A stretch of 64,000 bases of DNA from Plectosphaerella cucumerina (Eukaryota; Ascomycota; Sordariomycetes; Glomerellales; Plectosphaerellaceae). The notes under the pieces are model-generated. The model did no database searches. It worked only from the letters and a program-made list of their open reading frames with translations, and was not told the origin of the DNA. The stretch is from contig JAGPXD010000001.1 of assembly GCA_020746995.1 (NCBI GenBank), positions 3,968,001-4,032,000 of the forward strand, read 5' to 3'. This document shows, piece after piece, positions 34,713-44,976 of this stretch (its first letter is position 1; every line of letters starts with the position of its first letter). Both the position numbers and the translations under genes were made by a program.

Positions 34713-35264
34713 GCGTGTGTATGATAGACTGGCAGGGTGCCCCGGCGTGATTTTCGGAGTAGGGAAATATGAGAGCACGAGGAGGAGCCTTGTTCAGATA
34801 GTATTCGAGACGGGAAACGGCGCCATGCAAAATGTCACTTTCAAGGGCAGACCTGAATTGGACGGTCTCACAACACTTCATTCAACATTCTCACTCGACG
34901 TGATTCTGCAAGAGAAATTCGCAAGTCACTGCTCTGCCTGCCTGGGGAATAGCCGACCTGTCCGTCTACCGTACTGACACACGCTCTCTCTGGAAAAGCC
35001 GGAGCCCGCGACCCCAATCGCACCTCTGAAAACACATGGTACCCATGCCTCAAGCGCAGCAAAATCAAAGCAATCAGGATGTTCTGGCAGTCCCGCGGGA
35101 CCGTACACTCGCCGCTCTCTGCCTCGAAAACCTCAAAACGCCTGATGACTCCCTGATGGAAACAAGGAAAAAAGAAGAAGGGAGGGGCTGGGACGAGTCC
35201 TCCCTGTCATACTGACACCCTCCACGTCGTCCCGATAGCGCCCACACTACACGTATCCATATGC
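34713..35264. other. Convergent 3' flanks of ARP5 and the bZIP gene
   Basis: No gene visible. Confidence 0.6.
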
Positions 35265-36996
35265 CTACATGGAAGCAGTGGGGGCGGCATGAGCGTCATG
35301 CTGCAGCTGGGACTGCGCGTCGTCGTCGTCACGCCTGTCCTGCTTGATGTGCTCGGCGCCGTACTCCTTGTTGGCGAGCTGAGCCTGGACGGCGAGGCTA
35401 GCGACGGCCTGGGCGACAGTGTCGAGGGGAGCGCCCTCGCGGGGGTGGTCCATCTGGTGCTGTTGCTCCTGGACGTGGGTCTCAGGGCCAGCGGGGCCGC
35501 CCTGGACGGGTTGAGGAGCGGGGTGGCCGTGAGAGACAGGAGGGCCCATGGGCTGAGGCTCCTGAGCACCAGGGCCGGCGGGGTGAGGAATAGCGGCGAG
35601 GCTCAGACCAGGAGGAGGCGGGGGGCACTCGATCTGAGCGTCCATGAGGCACGATCGGAGAAGCAGGACATACTCGCGGTAGGCGAAGTTGTCAGCCTGC
35701 ATCTGCTTATAGGTCGCGTCGAGCTCCGTATACTCGCGGACCTGCTGCTCGAGCTTCTTGATGTATCCCTCCTTGCGCTGGCGGAATGCTCGCTGCGGGC
35801 GGCGTCAGCATGGCAAGTCTATGATGAGCTGGATATGTGAGTTGTTACGTACCTGCGCGGCGCGATTCTGGGCAGCCCGCTTAGACTGAGAGAGCTCGCG
35901 CTTGACGGTCCTGCGACCATCGACGGGGGCAGAGTCGGTCATGGTGGTATCCTCCTCGGGGATGTCGGGCTCCTGACCAGGCATGGAAGGGGGAAGAAGG
36001 GCGGAGGGGCTGGTAGCACCGGGGCCGGGCGAGCCGAGGCGGGCAGCAGAAGGGGTCGAGGGCTGACCGGGCTGAGTGTGGTGAACAGGCAGGCCGTGCT
36101 GAGGGTGCTGGGCGTGCACAATAGGCTGAGTAGGAGCAGGCATGGTGCTCTGGATGGGGGAGGGGTAGGAGTTGCGGCCCCTCAGGTCCGGGTGGATGTG
36201 AGCTTCGTCGCTGCTGGCGATAGAGCCCAGGGCGTCAGGGGCAGAAGAGACGGCGCCGTTGGCGAAGCCATGAGCCGGGGCAGCGGAGCCGTGCTGGTCG
36301 GCCTGCGAGGTGGCACTACGAGCGTAGGCCTGGGCAGAGACGTTGCCGGAACTGTTGTTCAGGATCTGAAGCTGCTCTTGGATGCGAGCGTCGACTGTAG
36401 AAGGGGGTTGGGTTTGTCAGCAATTGGTCTTGGACAGTGGGAAGAAGCCCAGGGGCATAATTGAGAGAGGGAGGGAGGTCGCCGCGTCGCACAATATGCA
36501 AGGGGCACAACGGGTGATGATGTAGCTGTCTGTGGAAACCACACTGATGATTCCGAGGACAGCAAGCGATAGAGGTTAAGGGTTAAAAGGGTTGGCTTTA
36601 CGTGTTAGGCACTGAGGGGCGCGCGACACGTCGTGACGTGAAGCAGCAGGTAGAGCGACGCGACAATCGGCCGTAAGAAGAGATGACAACAAGCTGTCGA
36701 CGCGTAGGAAAGGAAAGAGGTCAAGGCAGGGGAGGTAAGAGACGAGTGATGAAGCAGCAGACAGACGCCGACTGAGCCGCCCGTCCGCCTGCTTGTAAGC
36801 GCGAAGGCGATGGTGATGAGAGGGTCGGAGGGTTTGATGATGATGATGGACGGAGGAGCAGAAGAAAGAGAAGGCGTCGCGATCGGTCAGACTCACCAGA
36901 GGAAGCGCCGGAAGCAAGCTGACCGCTGGGCACATTCGCAACACCAGGAGACTTGTTGCCCTCGTCCTGGTGCTGCGTCTTTCTCTTCGCGGGCAT
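35265..36996 (-). CDS. kapC: KapC-like bZIP transcription factor
   Basis: Minus-strand exons 36897-36996, 35853-36394 and 35265-35792 give 389 residues. The start is MPAKRKTQHQDEG. The basic region and zipper read KRELSQSKRAAQNRAAQ then RAFRQRKEGYIKKLEEQV, typical of the fungal AP-1-like/KapC group; the zipper continues to about residue 245. Regions on both sides are Pro/Gln/His-rich, with no Cys-rich domain as found in Yap1/Ap1 redox sensors. The protein should bind TTAC/TGAC-type palindromes as a dimer in the nucleus; targets are unknown. The first intron is 502 nt, far longer than any other in the window. The second intron cuts between the basic-region segments (NRAAQ/RAFRQ). Confidence 0.9.
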
Positions 36997-37674
36997 GATG
37001 GATTGGATTGAATGGCGTATCTGAGTCAGCACGAGAAGGGTGAGGGAGTTGAGGATGATGACTGATGACTTTGCGCGTCCTGCTTATAAACTGGGATGGG
37101 AAGAGAGGGGGGAGTTTGGGTTGGGGGGAGTGGGCGCACGCCAGCTGGAAGGTGGGAGAGTGGGCCTGGCACGAGGAGGGAAGGAGGGACGCTGGGACGC
37201 GACTGAGGAAGGTAGAGTCGGAAGTATAGGTACTTTCCCGGCTGTCGCGGCCGAGTCGACGCCGGCGAATGAGAATGCCGTAGTCCGTAAGACTCGAGCC
37301 CGCTGTATTTCTGGCCAATTAGATACCTTGTAATCCCGCCGGAAGCGGTGCAAATCCACAAAGCCGCAGTATTATGTAATTCACCGCTGACACACTTGTT
37401 CTCGCAAGTACCGGTACGGCATGTTTCGCAGCCTTTCTGGTACACCACCTGGGAGGAGTTCCAGCTGCAAATTGAAGCGACACAGGCAGTCGCGTGCAGG
37501 AGCTCTAAACGCGGGGCAGTCATCACACTTAGGTCTGCCTGATCACTCATCGCCAAGAGCTTTCTGCCTCGAGGAATTCCGGGAGCTGTCTTGCAAGCAC
37601 CCGAAGCACCCGGGCACGAGGCTGCCAGGCAGGAAAAAGGCATCTCGCACCTGCTGCAAACCCAAAAAAAGAGA
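36997..37674. other. Upstream region of the bZIP gene
   Basis: The leader is C/T-rich on the minus strand. No other gene is seen before the tRNA. Confidence 0.6.
37664..37670 (-). terminator. Pol III terminator of tRNA-Arg
   Basis: A run of seven T on the minus strand, four bases after the end of the tRNA. Confidence 0.8.
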
Positions 37675-37760
37675 AACCTCAGTAGGGGCTCGAACCCTAA
37701 ACCTTCGCCTGTCCCGTGGAGAGATAGGAGGGCGACGCGCTACCATTGCGCCACAGAGGC
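37675..37760 (-). tRNA. tRNA-Arg(CCU) with 14-nt intron
   Basis: The minus strand folds as a cloverleaf: acceptor GCCTCTG with CTGAGGT, D stem GCGC/GCGC around AATGGTA, anticodon stem TCGCC/GGCGA, and T stem TAGGG/CCCTA around TTCGAGC. The anticodon loop is C-T-CCT-A, then a 14-base intron at the canonical 37/38 position, then A38; the anticodon CCU reads AGG (Arg). The mature length is 72 nt before CCA. The internal A and B boxes coincide with the D and T arms. One U-U mismatch (6:67) and a terminal G-U pair weaken the acceptor stem. Confidence 0.9.
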
Positions 37761-38045
37761 GATTTTGGATGTCAAAGCCGCCTCATTTTGCTCCTCTTAG
37801 AGCAAGGATGGTGTCCTACAGCCAGGATGTGAGGCTCTCTCGATGGACAGTGCGCAGCAGAGCGGACCCGTCCAGATATCGTCCGTGCTGCTCCAGTCTG
37901 TGGCGGCTGGCACCGAGCGAATGTGCACTCAGTACTGTGCGTGTTATTTCACTTCATCACAGTGGCGTGGTGTCTCCTGAAGCCCAGGAAGCTCCCACCT
38001 TCTCCAACGACCACACCTTGTCATCGAATCTAGGCCACATCGCAC

Positions 38046-38669
38046 ATGTTCCGCCCAGCTCTCATATCATCCCTCCTGGCCAGGACCAGCGCCGCCCGAA
38101 CGCCCATCACCCTCTCCATCCGCGCCATGTCGTCCCAGCCGCGCTTCTCCAAGGGTTCCGATGAGGCTTCGTTGACGGCCGCATTGGGCCCGCTGCTCAG
38201 CCAGTCCGGTGGCCGCTGGGCGCTGACCAAGGAGGGAGAGGCTCTGGAGAGGTCCTTCAAGTTCAAGAACTTTGCAAAGACCTGGGTTGGTTCCGTCATC
38301 CTTTACCCAGCATCACATGCCTGACCACCATCGCAGGACTTCATGACCGCCGTGAGCCTGCAATGCAAGCTCAAGAATCACCACCCCGAGTGGTCCAACG
38401 TGAGCAGATGAGCTCCTGGCCATGGGGATGTATCTAACTTTGACCAGGTCTACAACACAACGTTCATCCGCTGGACAACACACAACCCGCAAGGCCTCTC
38501 GGATATGGACGTCACGCTGGCAAGCATATGCGACGCGCTCGCCCGCGATTTCGGTGAGGTCATCGAGCCCCTGGCTGAGACCCTGAGCGCGACAGAAGCG
38601 AGCTGCACCATGGGCGGTCTCGCCGACTCTGCGGCGGCTGCTTCAGGCAACTGCTGCGGCCAGAAGTAG
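38046..38669 (+). CDS. Pterin-4a-carbinolamine dehydratase
   Basis: Exons 38046-38285, 38337-38399 and 38448-38669 give 174 residues. The domain is identified by FKFKNFAKTWDFMTAVSLQC, NHHPEWSNVYNTTFIRW and TTHNPQGLSDMD, which hold the active-site His-His-Pro and the later His and Asp. The enzyme dehydrates 4a-hydroxy-tetrahydrobiopterin during aromatic amino acid hydroxylation. The first 27 residues are basic and hydroxylated and resemble a mitochondrial presequence; a second Met (MSSQPRF) at 28 could start a cytosolic form. The C-terminal ~25 residues (Ala/Ser/Cys, ending NCCGQK) exceed the usual domain. The pathway in filamentous fungi is unclear. Confidence 0.92.
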
Positions 38670-39061
38670 TATCAAGCACCTCGTCACGTCATGTGGCCCG
38701 GGTGATATGTTGTCATTAGAGAATGTATTAATAGGTTGTAGCCCATGCATGTCGTGGCGGGCGAGCGCCGGAAGAATATGTACATGATCTGGAAAAGATG
38801 CATAGCTCGCCCCCTCTCTGCTAACGCCGGCCCGATGATTCGATTTTTCGTCATGCTCTCCAAACACGCAAGTCTATGCCAGTGTTGAAAGACACCCCAG
38901 CGCTGTCCGGCTGCGCCTGGTCGTGAGACCCGCAGCCCTCTTCACCGACCGCCAGGATGAGCCGCTTGACCACAGGTCGTTGCGGACTTCGAAGTGTTGG
39001 GCTCGCAGAATACTCGGTATGTACCGAGCGCATCGAGCGAACCCCGCCACGGCAAGCAAGT
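38670..39061. other. Convergent 3' flanks
   Basis: Between the pterin dehydratase gene and ERG25; no gene visible. Confidence 0.6.
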
Positions 39062-40206
39062 TTACTGCTGCTTGGCAGCCTTCATGGCCTTGATCTTCTT
39101 CTCGCGACGCCTCTTGTTGGCCTCGGGACCGGCCTCGGTGTCGAGCATGTAGTCCCACCAGCGGAAGCTGGAAGCGTAGTTGCCGATGAACTTCTCGTGG
39201 TGCAGGTCGTGGTGATCGGCACCGGCCCAGAAGGGCAGGAAGTGGCGCAGGCTCCAGGGGAAGTCGTAGCCGGAGTGGGCGTCGATGGCCTGGAAGAGGC
39301 GGAGGACGATCCAGAGGTACATGGTGACAAGGTGCATGTCCTTGGTGACGGCGACCCAGAGGATGGGCGAGCCGACGATGCCCATGCCGAGAGCCATGAC
39401 TTCGATGGGGCTGGCGTACTCAGCGGCGAGACCGAAGGGAGCCGAGTAGTAGTGGTGCAGCTTGTGGACGGAGCGGTAGAGAGGGCCGTAGTGGAACAGG
39501 CGGTGGAACCAGTAGTGCCAGGTATCCTCCATGACGAAGAAGATGGAGATCTGCATGGCAATCTTCCAGGCGGGAGGGAAGGGAACACCGAACTCCATGC
39601 CGCACCAGGTGGCCAGGGGGTGGAAGAGCCAGATCTGGGGAAGCTCGACGGTGAAGTGGGAGAAGAGGACGTAGTAGGTGCACTCCCACTGCTCCTTCAT
39701 AGTCGGCATCTTTTGCTGGGGGGCCGTTAGCGGATGTTCTAGACATCGCGAGGAGGGAACCAAGGGCGGGTAACACGCACAGGCTGGATCTTGTACTTGT
39801 GGAAGTAGGGAATGAAGTCGAGGAGGATCCACGGGATGCAGCGGCCGAAGTAGACAACCTCGTGCATAACAAAGCTCAGAATGCCGGTGGCGAGGGTGTC
39901 GTTCTGCATCCAGAGGTACCAAGCCTGGGAGAAAGGTAGATGTTAGTGCATGTTGTTTCGGAGGCGCAGCGGTGATCGCGCGGGATGCGTGGCTTCGCCC
40001 GAGAAAGGAGAGGAACGTACGGCCCAGAGGCGCTCGAAAGTGTTGAGCTGAACATTGTACTTTGAGATTTCGTCGTAAACACCAAAGTAGTCCTGGCCGG
40101 TGGCGTTCAGGCCGGCGGTGATGAGGGTCGAGTTTCTGTAGGCGGACGGCGCGTCAGTTCTGGGGGCGAAGAGCCGAGAGGAGGATGTTGCTCACCCGAA
40201 ATCCAT
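39062..40206 (-). CDS. ERG25: C-4 sterol methyl oxidase Erg25
   Basis: Minus-strand exons 40196-40206 (11 nt), 40021-40135, 39781-39924 and 39062-39715 give 307 residues. The start is MDFGNSTLITAGLNATG. The three histidine boxes of the fatty-acid hydroxylase superfamily are present: HRLFH, HKLHH and HHDLHH; these bind the di-iron centre. Several membrane segments flank them. The enzyme removes the C-4 methyl groups of lanosterol derivatives in the ER, together with Erg26, Erg27 and the scaffold Erg28. The C-terminal tail is strongly basic (RRREKKIKAMKAAKQQ). The first coding exon contains only three complete codons. Confidence 0.95.
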
Positions 40207-42444
40207 GTCTGCGAGTGTTGTTGTCGCCAAACCGACGTTTGTTCTGGAGGAGGAGAGGGATGCAAGGAGTGTAAGGAGGCCGGGCGCGGAACCGGGCAAG
40301 ACAGGATGGAAGGTCGCCTCGAACTCGAACTGTCGAATGTAAGGGTTGGCCTGGGAGATGGGCCGGATGTAAAGGGGTGACTGGAAGACTCTGGAGGAGA
40401 GAGGGTAGGCGGGTGTTATTTCATCGATAAGGCGAAAGGGGTCCCTCAAGGTTTTATCAATTTCGCCTGCTTGGCGGACCCCGGTCACAGAGACGCGGGA
40501 AGACCCCCCCCTGGCGGCTCATGCGCCAGGCGGCCAATGAAGGACAGGCATGATCATGATCCCACTTGCAAGATGGGCTTTCCGGGCTTCCGACCCGCTG
40601 TGACCCGATGCAGTCCCCCACCAAAACAGCAACCTGGTGCAGCACTGCCCGTCAGGAACGCGCCTGCGCGCACGGGCGGCTGGTGGCGTGGAGGGGTTCA
40701 AGCCAACGCCAGTCAAGTTCTGAGTCTTCCAGTTGGTTTGGGTTGATGCGGTCAATGCCTTCAAGTTGTCATTGCATCGGCATGATGTGAGGGAAGAGAA
40801 GATGGCTCGAGCTTGGCTACACCGACTTGGTGTTGCATCATGTTTCTACACCAGCTTGAAGCATGGCTTTGCTTTGGTACATAGATAGCAAAGACCATCC
40901 AGCATACACGCGCTCTCGGCTTCAGGGGCAACAGGGGCTTCGGGGCAGAAATTGTCGATCTGGGAGACCCAACCGTTGACCGGCGCCCTCAAAGCCCGAC
41001 TGCCCGGGCATGCTCGCCACATTCGTCCCAACTCTGAACCCCAAATGCCGAAAACCATGGCCCGGGGACTCGATGGCCCCTCCCGTCATGCCATCGTTCA
41101 GGGGAACAGAAGGGGGCAGAAGGGGGAGGGGGACCCAGGTGTTGATGGAGAAATCGCAATGGGAAAGGCGGTGATGGGCAGGAGCCCGCCAAAAACGAAT
41201 ACGAAATTGGAGGGGGTGCCAAAATCACGGGCCGACGCTTGCTCGATCACGCCCCCCCGAGGTACGTACCTTTCGACTCTTCTGCGTCTTCTCAGACTTC
41301 TCACCCAGATTGCCGATCAGATCCAGCCTATCGCGCGCCAGCATCCCCCGGCCATCGTTCAGCACGCCCGGCCGAGCCTCGTACGGACCAGCCCATCTTC
41401 AATCCCCGGCCGGTTGAGCGATTGACAGGTGGTGTCATTGTCAGACCTGGGCCCTCCACGCAACGGCTCATGCCCTGCCGACATCGCGTGTTGTTTCTGT
41501 CCGTACCTGGCCGCGTCTGTCAAATCTTTTCGTTTCGTCACGATTGGTGGGCGACTGGAAAGGTTGGGGCGGGAGATGGGCGGGGAGCTGCGCGGCTTGG
41601 AAGCTTCCGGTGACGTTCGATGAGCCGTCGTTTTTTGCTGACTACGGCCGTTGGATGGCCACATGTCGGGCCTCTGGTCAATATCAACTTGAAGCGAGCA
41701 TGGTGCTCGTGCAGCACGGACAAGTCGGTCAATATCACACCAGACCTCCCTTCTACTTTCCTCCTTTTCTCAATCATCCCATCTCGCAATCAAGTCATCT
41801 CGACATGTCCCTGGATAAGGCTTCGTCATGGATCTTTCAAATACCCATCTCCCTGCATCGGCGTCGATCCCGTCCCGGCCACCAGTCCTTCGGGCGGGCT
41901 CGTACCTGTCACTGTCAAGTTGCTTCGATGAACAGCCGGAGGGGCCTGACTAAGCCCACGCAAGCTCCTGCTCTTGTCTTGCCCCCGCAGTCTCCAGTGT
42001 CACAGTGCCTCTGCCAACAGCTCGCTGATGACGTTATCAGGTCTCGCCCAGGCCACACAGGACTGCTGGAGCTGCCAGCCAACCACACCGCGCTGGAAGC
42101 TCAGCTCAGCTCCACGCTGTTCCCGCCTGTCGCCCGCCCAAGCTCGGTGCTCAGGCTGAGCCAGGCTCCATCCGTTGCTGGGGTCCATTGTTTGCAAAAC
42201 CTCTGACCTCAACGTCGACTTGGACTTCATCCTCTCACTTCACTTCCAACGTCCTTCGTCGCCTGACCCTTGTCGCCTGCAGCTGTCCTCCAGCCTCGGC
42301 CGGGTCTTCATCTTCTCGGCACCTCGCAGCTGCGGCCTCCACACTACTAGATTTGCCGGGATCTCCCTCGCGGAATGGTGTGAGAGCCTGGCTCGCCTCT
42401 CCGCCTACTCGGCTTACTTACGTACCTGAGCTATCGCCGCCACC
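40207..42444. other. Divergent intergenic region, 2.2 kb
   Basis: Upstream of both ERG25 and NCA2. Open frames over 100 codons overlap in several frames and carry no recognisable domain. The segment just before NCA2 (about 42180-42440) is C/T-rich and is probably its leader. Confidence 0.55.
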
Positions 42445-44542
42445 ATGTCCTTCGCCACAGAGTGCGTACCTAGCCCACGTCGTCTGCGTAAGATCGGATC
42501 CACTGACCCGGTCGTTTCTTAGCCAAGTCCGCCAGCTAGATGCTGAGCTCGACCGGATCTCACTGGGCTTCGGCAGGCTTGACCAACATGACCAACAGGA
42601 CGACTCCATTGGCGAAGACGCCGAGCAAGAGTTCATCTATGAGACGACCGAACTGACAGCCGCCCGCGCTCTGTCAACCCCCAGGATCACGGAGCTGCTG
42701 CACATCGTCAAAGCCCTCTCCTCAAGCGCCAGCTCCCACTCTCAATTATCCTCCTACCGCATCAGACACCTCCTACAGCAATCCAAGATCCTCCGCGCCG
42801 ACAGAGCCGCCACCGCCACCGCCCAATCTGGCCCTGAAGCCCGGCATCAGGCCGACGTCGAGTGGCTTCTCGTCAGCAAGGCCACCGTGCAGACCTATGG
42901 CCTCATCCTCGGCACCCTGCTGGACCAGATCATCCCCCTCAGCGATGAGATTTGGTACTGGGAGGAAGTGACCAACTCGTACAGATACAGTAGTCTCTAC
43001 GCGATACAGACGACGCCTCTGCGGTTGTGGGACCTCTACAAGCAGATTAAGCCGCGGTGGAACCGTCTCGGGACATCCTCCCCCGGCGAGGTTGTCGACT
43101 CGGCCTGGTCCGGCCTGACCCAGCCATGGGTCCAGTTCTATGGACTCGTCCGCGACAGCATCCGTGACCGCTCCTTTGCCACGGTCCAGGGAAAGATGCT
43201 CTCCCCTGTCGCCCTTTCCAAGCGGGAGGCTCGCAAGAAGTTGGCCGCCCTGAGAAAGATGCGCAACATGATCTCTGCCAGCCTCGGCTTCCTCGTCGAC
43301 GAGGGTCTCCTGTTCGATCTCGACGGCGAGGAGGCCTTCAACGATCTCGACTTTGCACGCACCGTGAAATGGAAGACGGTCGTGTCCAAGACGATTGTCC
43401 TGATGGATACGGTCCTTCGCGACGTCCTGAGTCTGCAGTGGGATCTCGACGAGTTTGAGCACAAGGTCTTTGACAGCGTCGAGGACGACCCTGAGTTCTC
43501 TGTCAGTATCACCGACGCGAACGCCACAGAGAAGGCCACTGTGGCGGCCGAGCGCCTTCTCAACGTCCTCGACTATTCCCTGCCCGATCACAACGACATG
43601 ATGGAGAAGATGGTCACATCCTACGGCAGACCGTCTATCTTCGTGCGGTACTGGCTCCCCGCAACGGTCCTGGCCCTGTCATCCACTACCATCTTCAGGA
43701 TCCTTCTGAACCGGCGGGCAGAGCTCATGGAATGGGCGCGGGACATTGGAACTACCATCCACGACTTCTGGGCCAACTGGGTCATCACACCCATCGCAAA
43801 GGTCGTGCGGACTATCCGCCACGATGAGACGAGTGAGATTGCCATCATGAGCCGCGATAGCCTCAAGGCCGACCGGGAGAGCCTGGAGCGCATGGTCGTC
43901 GACTTTGCCACAGACAACCCGCACTTCGCCGGTGCCGGCGGCAGCACCCTGAACGAGACGGAGCTCGCCACCATCCGCGCCAAGGTCGCCGAGGGCGATG
44001 TCACCCCTGTGCTCAAGGCCTACGAGCAGGACCTCCGCAGCCCCTTCAAGGGCGCCGTGCGTGGCGACCTGGTTCGCTCCCTGCTGATCCAGGTGCAGAA
44101 GACAAAGGTCGATCTCGAGGTGGCCATCAGCGGCATCGATGCGCTCCTGCGGAGTCAGGAGCTGGTCTTTGGTTTCGTTGGCCTCACCCCCGGCATCCTC
44201 GTCTCCATCGGCCTCTTCCGCTACCTCCGCGGCACGCTCGGCGGTCGCGAGGGCGCCCGCAACAGCCGCCAGGCCGGCCAGAGCGTCCGTGTCCTGCGCA
44301 ACATCGACCGCATCTTCTCCGAGGCCACTCCCACCAAGGACAACGTCCTCTCCTATAAGGACCACGGTCTGCTGCTCTGCGAGACTCATGTCCTGCGCAG
44401 CCTCATGCACCGCATCCTGCCCCGCGACGTGGAGAAGGAGTTCCTCGAAGACCTCGAGGACCTGGCCAAGCTCAAGGGCTTCGAGACGCAGCGGAGGGCC
44501 CTCGATCGCATCAAGTGGGCCTACAGCAAGTGGCTCAAGTGA
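42445..44542 (+). CDS. NCA2: Nca2-like mitochondrial protein
   Basis: Exons 42445-42461 and 42523-44542 give 678 residues. The start MSFATDQVRQLDAELDRI is set by the CACCATGTCC context and an in-frame splice. An N-terminal helical region precedes the NCA2 domain (about 330-670). Two membrane segments are evident: FVRYWLPATVLALSSTTIF and LVFGFVGLTPGILVSIGLF. LLLCETHVLRSLMHRILP near the C-terminus is conserved. In yeast Nca2 acts in mitochondria, where it helps control expression of the mitochondrial ATP6/ATP8 subunits; its exact mechanism is unresolved. The upstream frame stays open for a further 80 codons but does not match the protein, so I reject a longer start. Confidence 0.92.
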
Positions 44543-44976
44543 GGGCCGATGGAGCAGGCCCCTTTTGCGCTTTCATGTGGCGAATATGTCTGTCAGCGTG
44601 AACTTCTAGTTGTACGTATTTACCAGGATGCAAGCGGGAGGGCACTTTGCTTTTCGGGCCCAAGGCACAAAAAACACGGGCACATATGCCTTGATCACAT
44701 TTATTCGCTGCTGGGGATGCGAAGTGACGCGGATGAGATGTGATGACTTGAATAGGATTTGCTGGTCGGGCAGAGAATGAAGTGACAGGTACAGACATAG
44801 AACGCCAGGCGGTGAAAACGTATTTACTGTCATGTTGGTTGCTAGTCATCCCTCGTTACTCAACGACGCCTGGCCAATGCCCCTTCCCAAAGAACAATCG
44901 ATCTTGAGCGAAAACATCGTCACTGTACCCTCGATATGCTGGTCCGCGTGTTGCCTTCCTTCCCTTGATTCATAGC
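44543..44976. other. Convergent 3' flanks of NCA2 and the anoctamin-like gene
   Basis: No gene visible. Confidence 0.6.

Noticed and set aside
42188..42444. N-terminal extension of NCA2 without an intron
   Set aside because: The upstream segment reads through the true ATG in another frame and includes the donor site; the spliced start at 42445 gives the conserved N-terminus.
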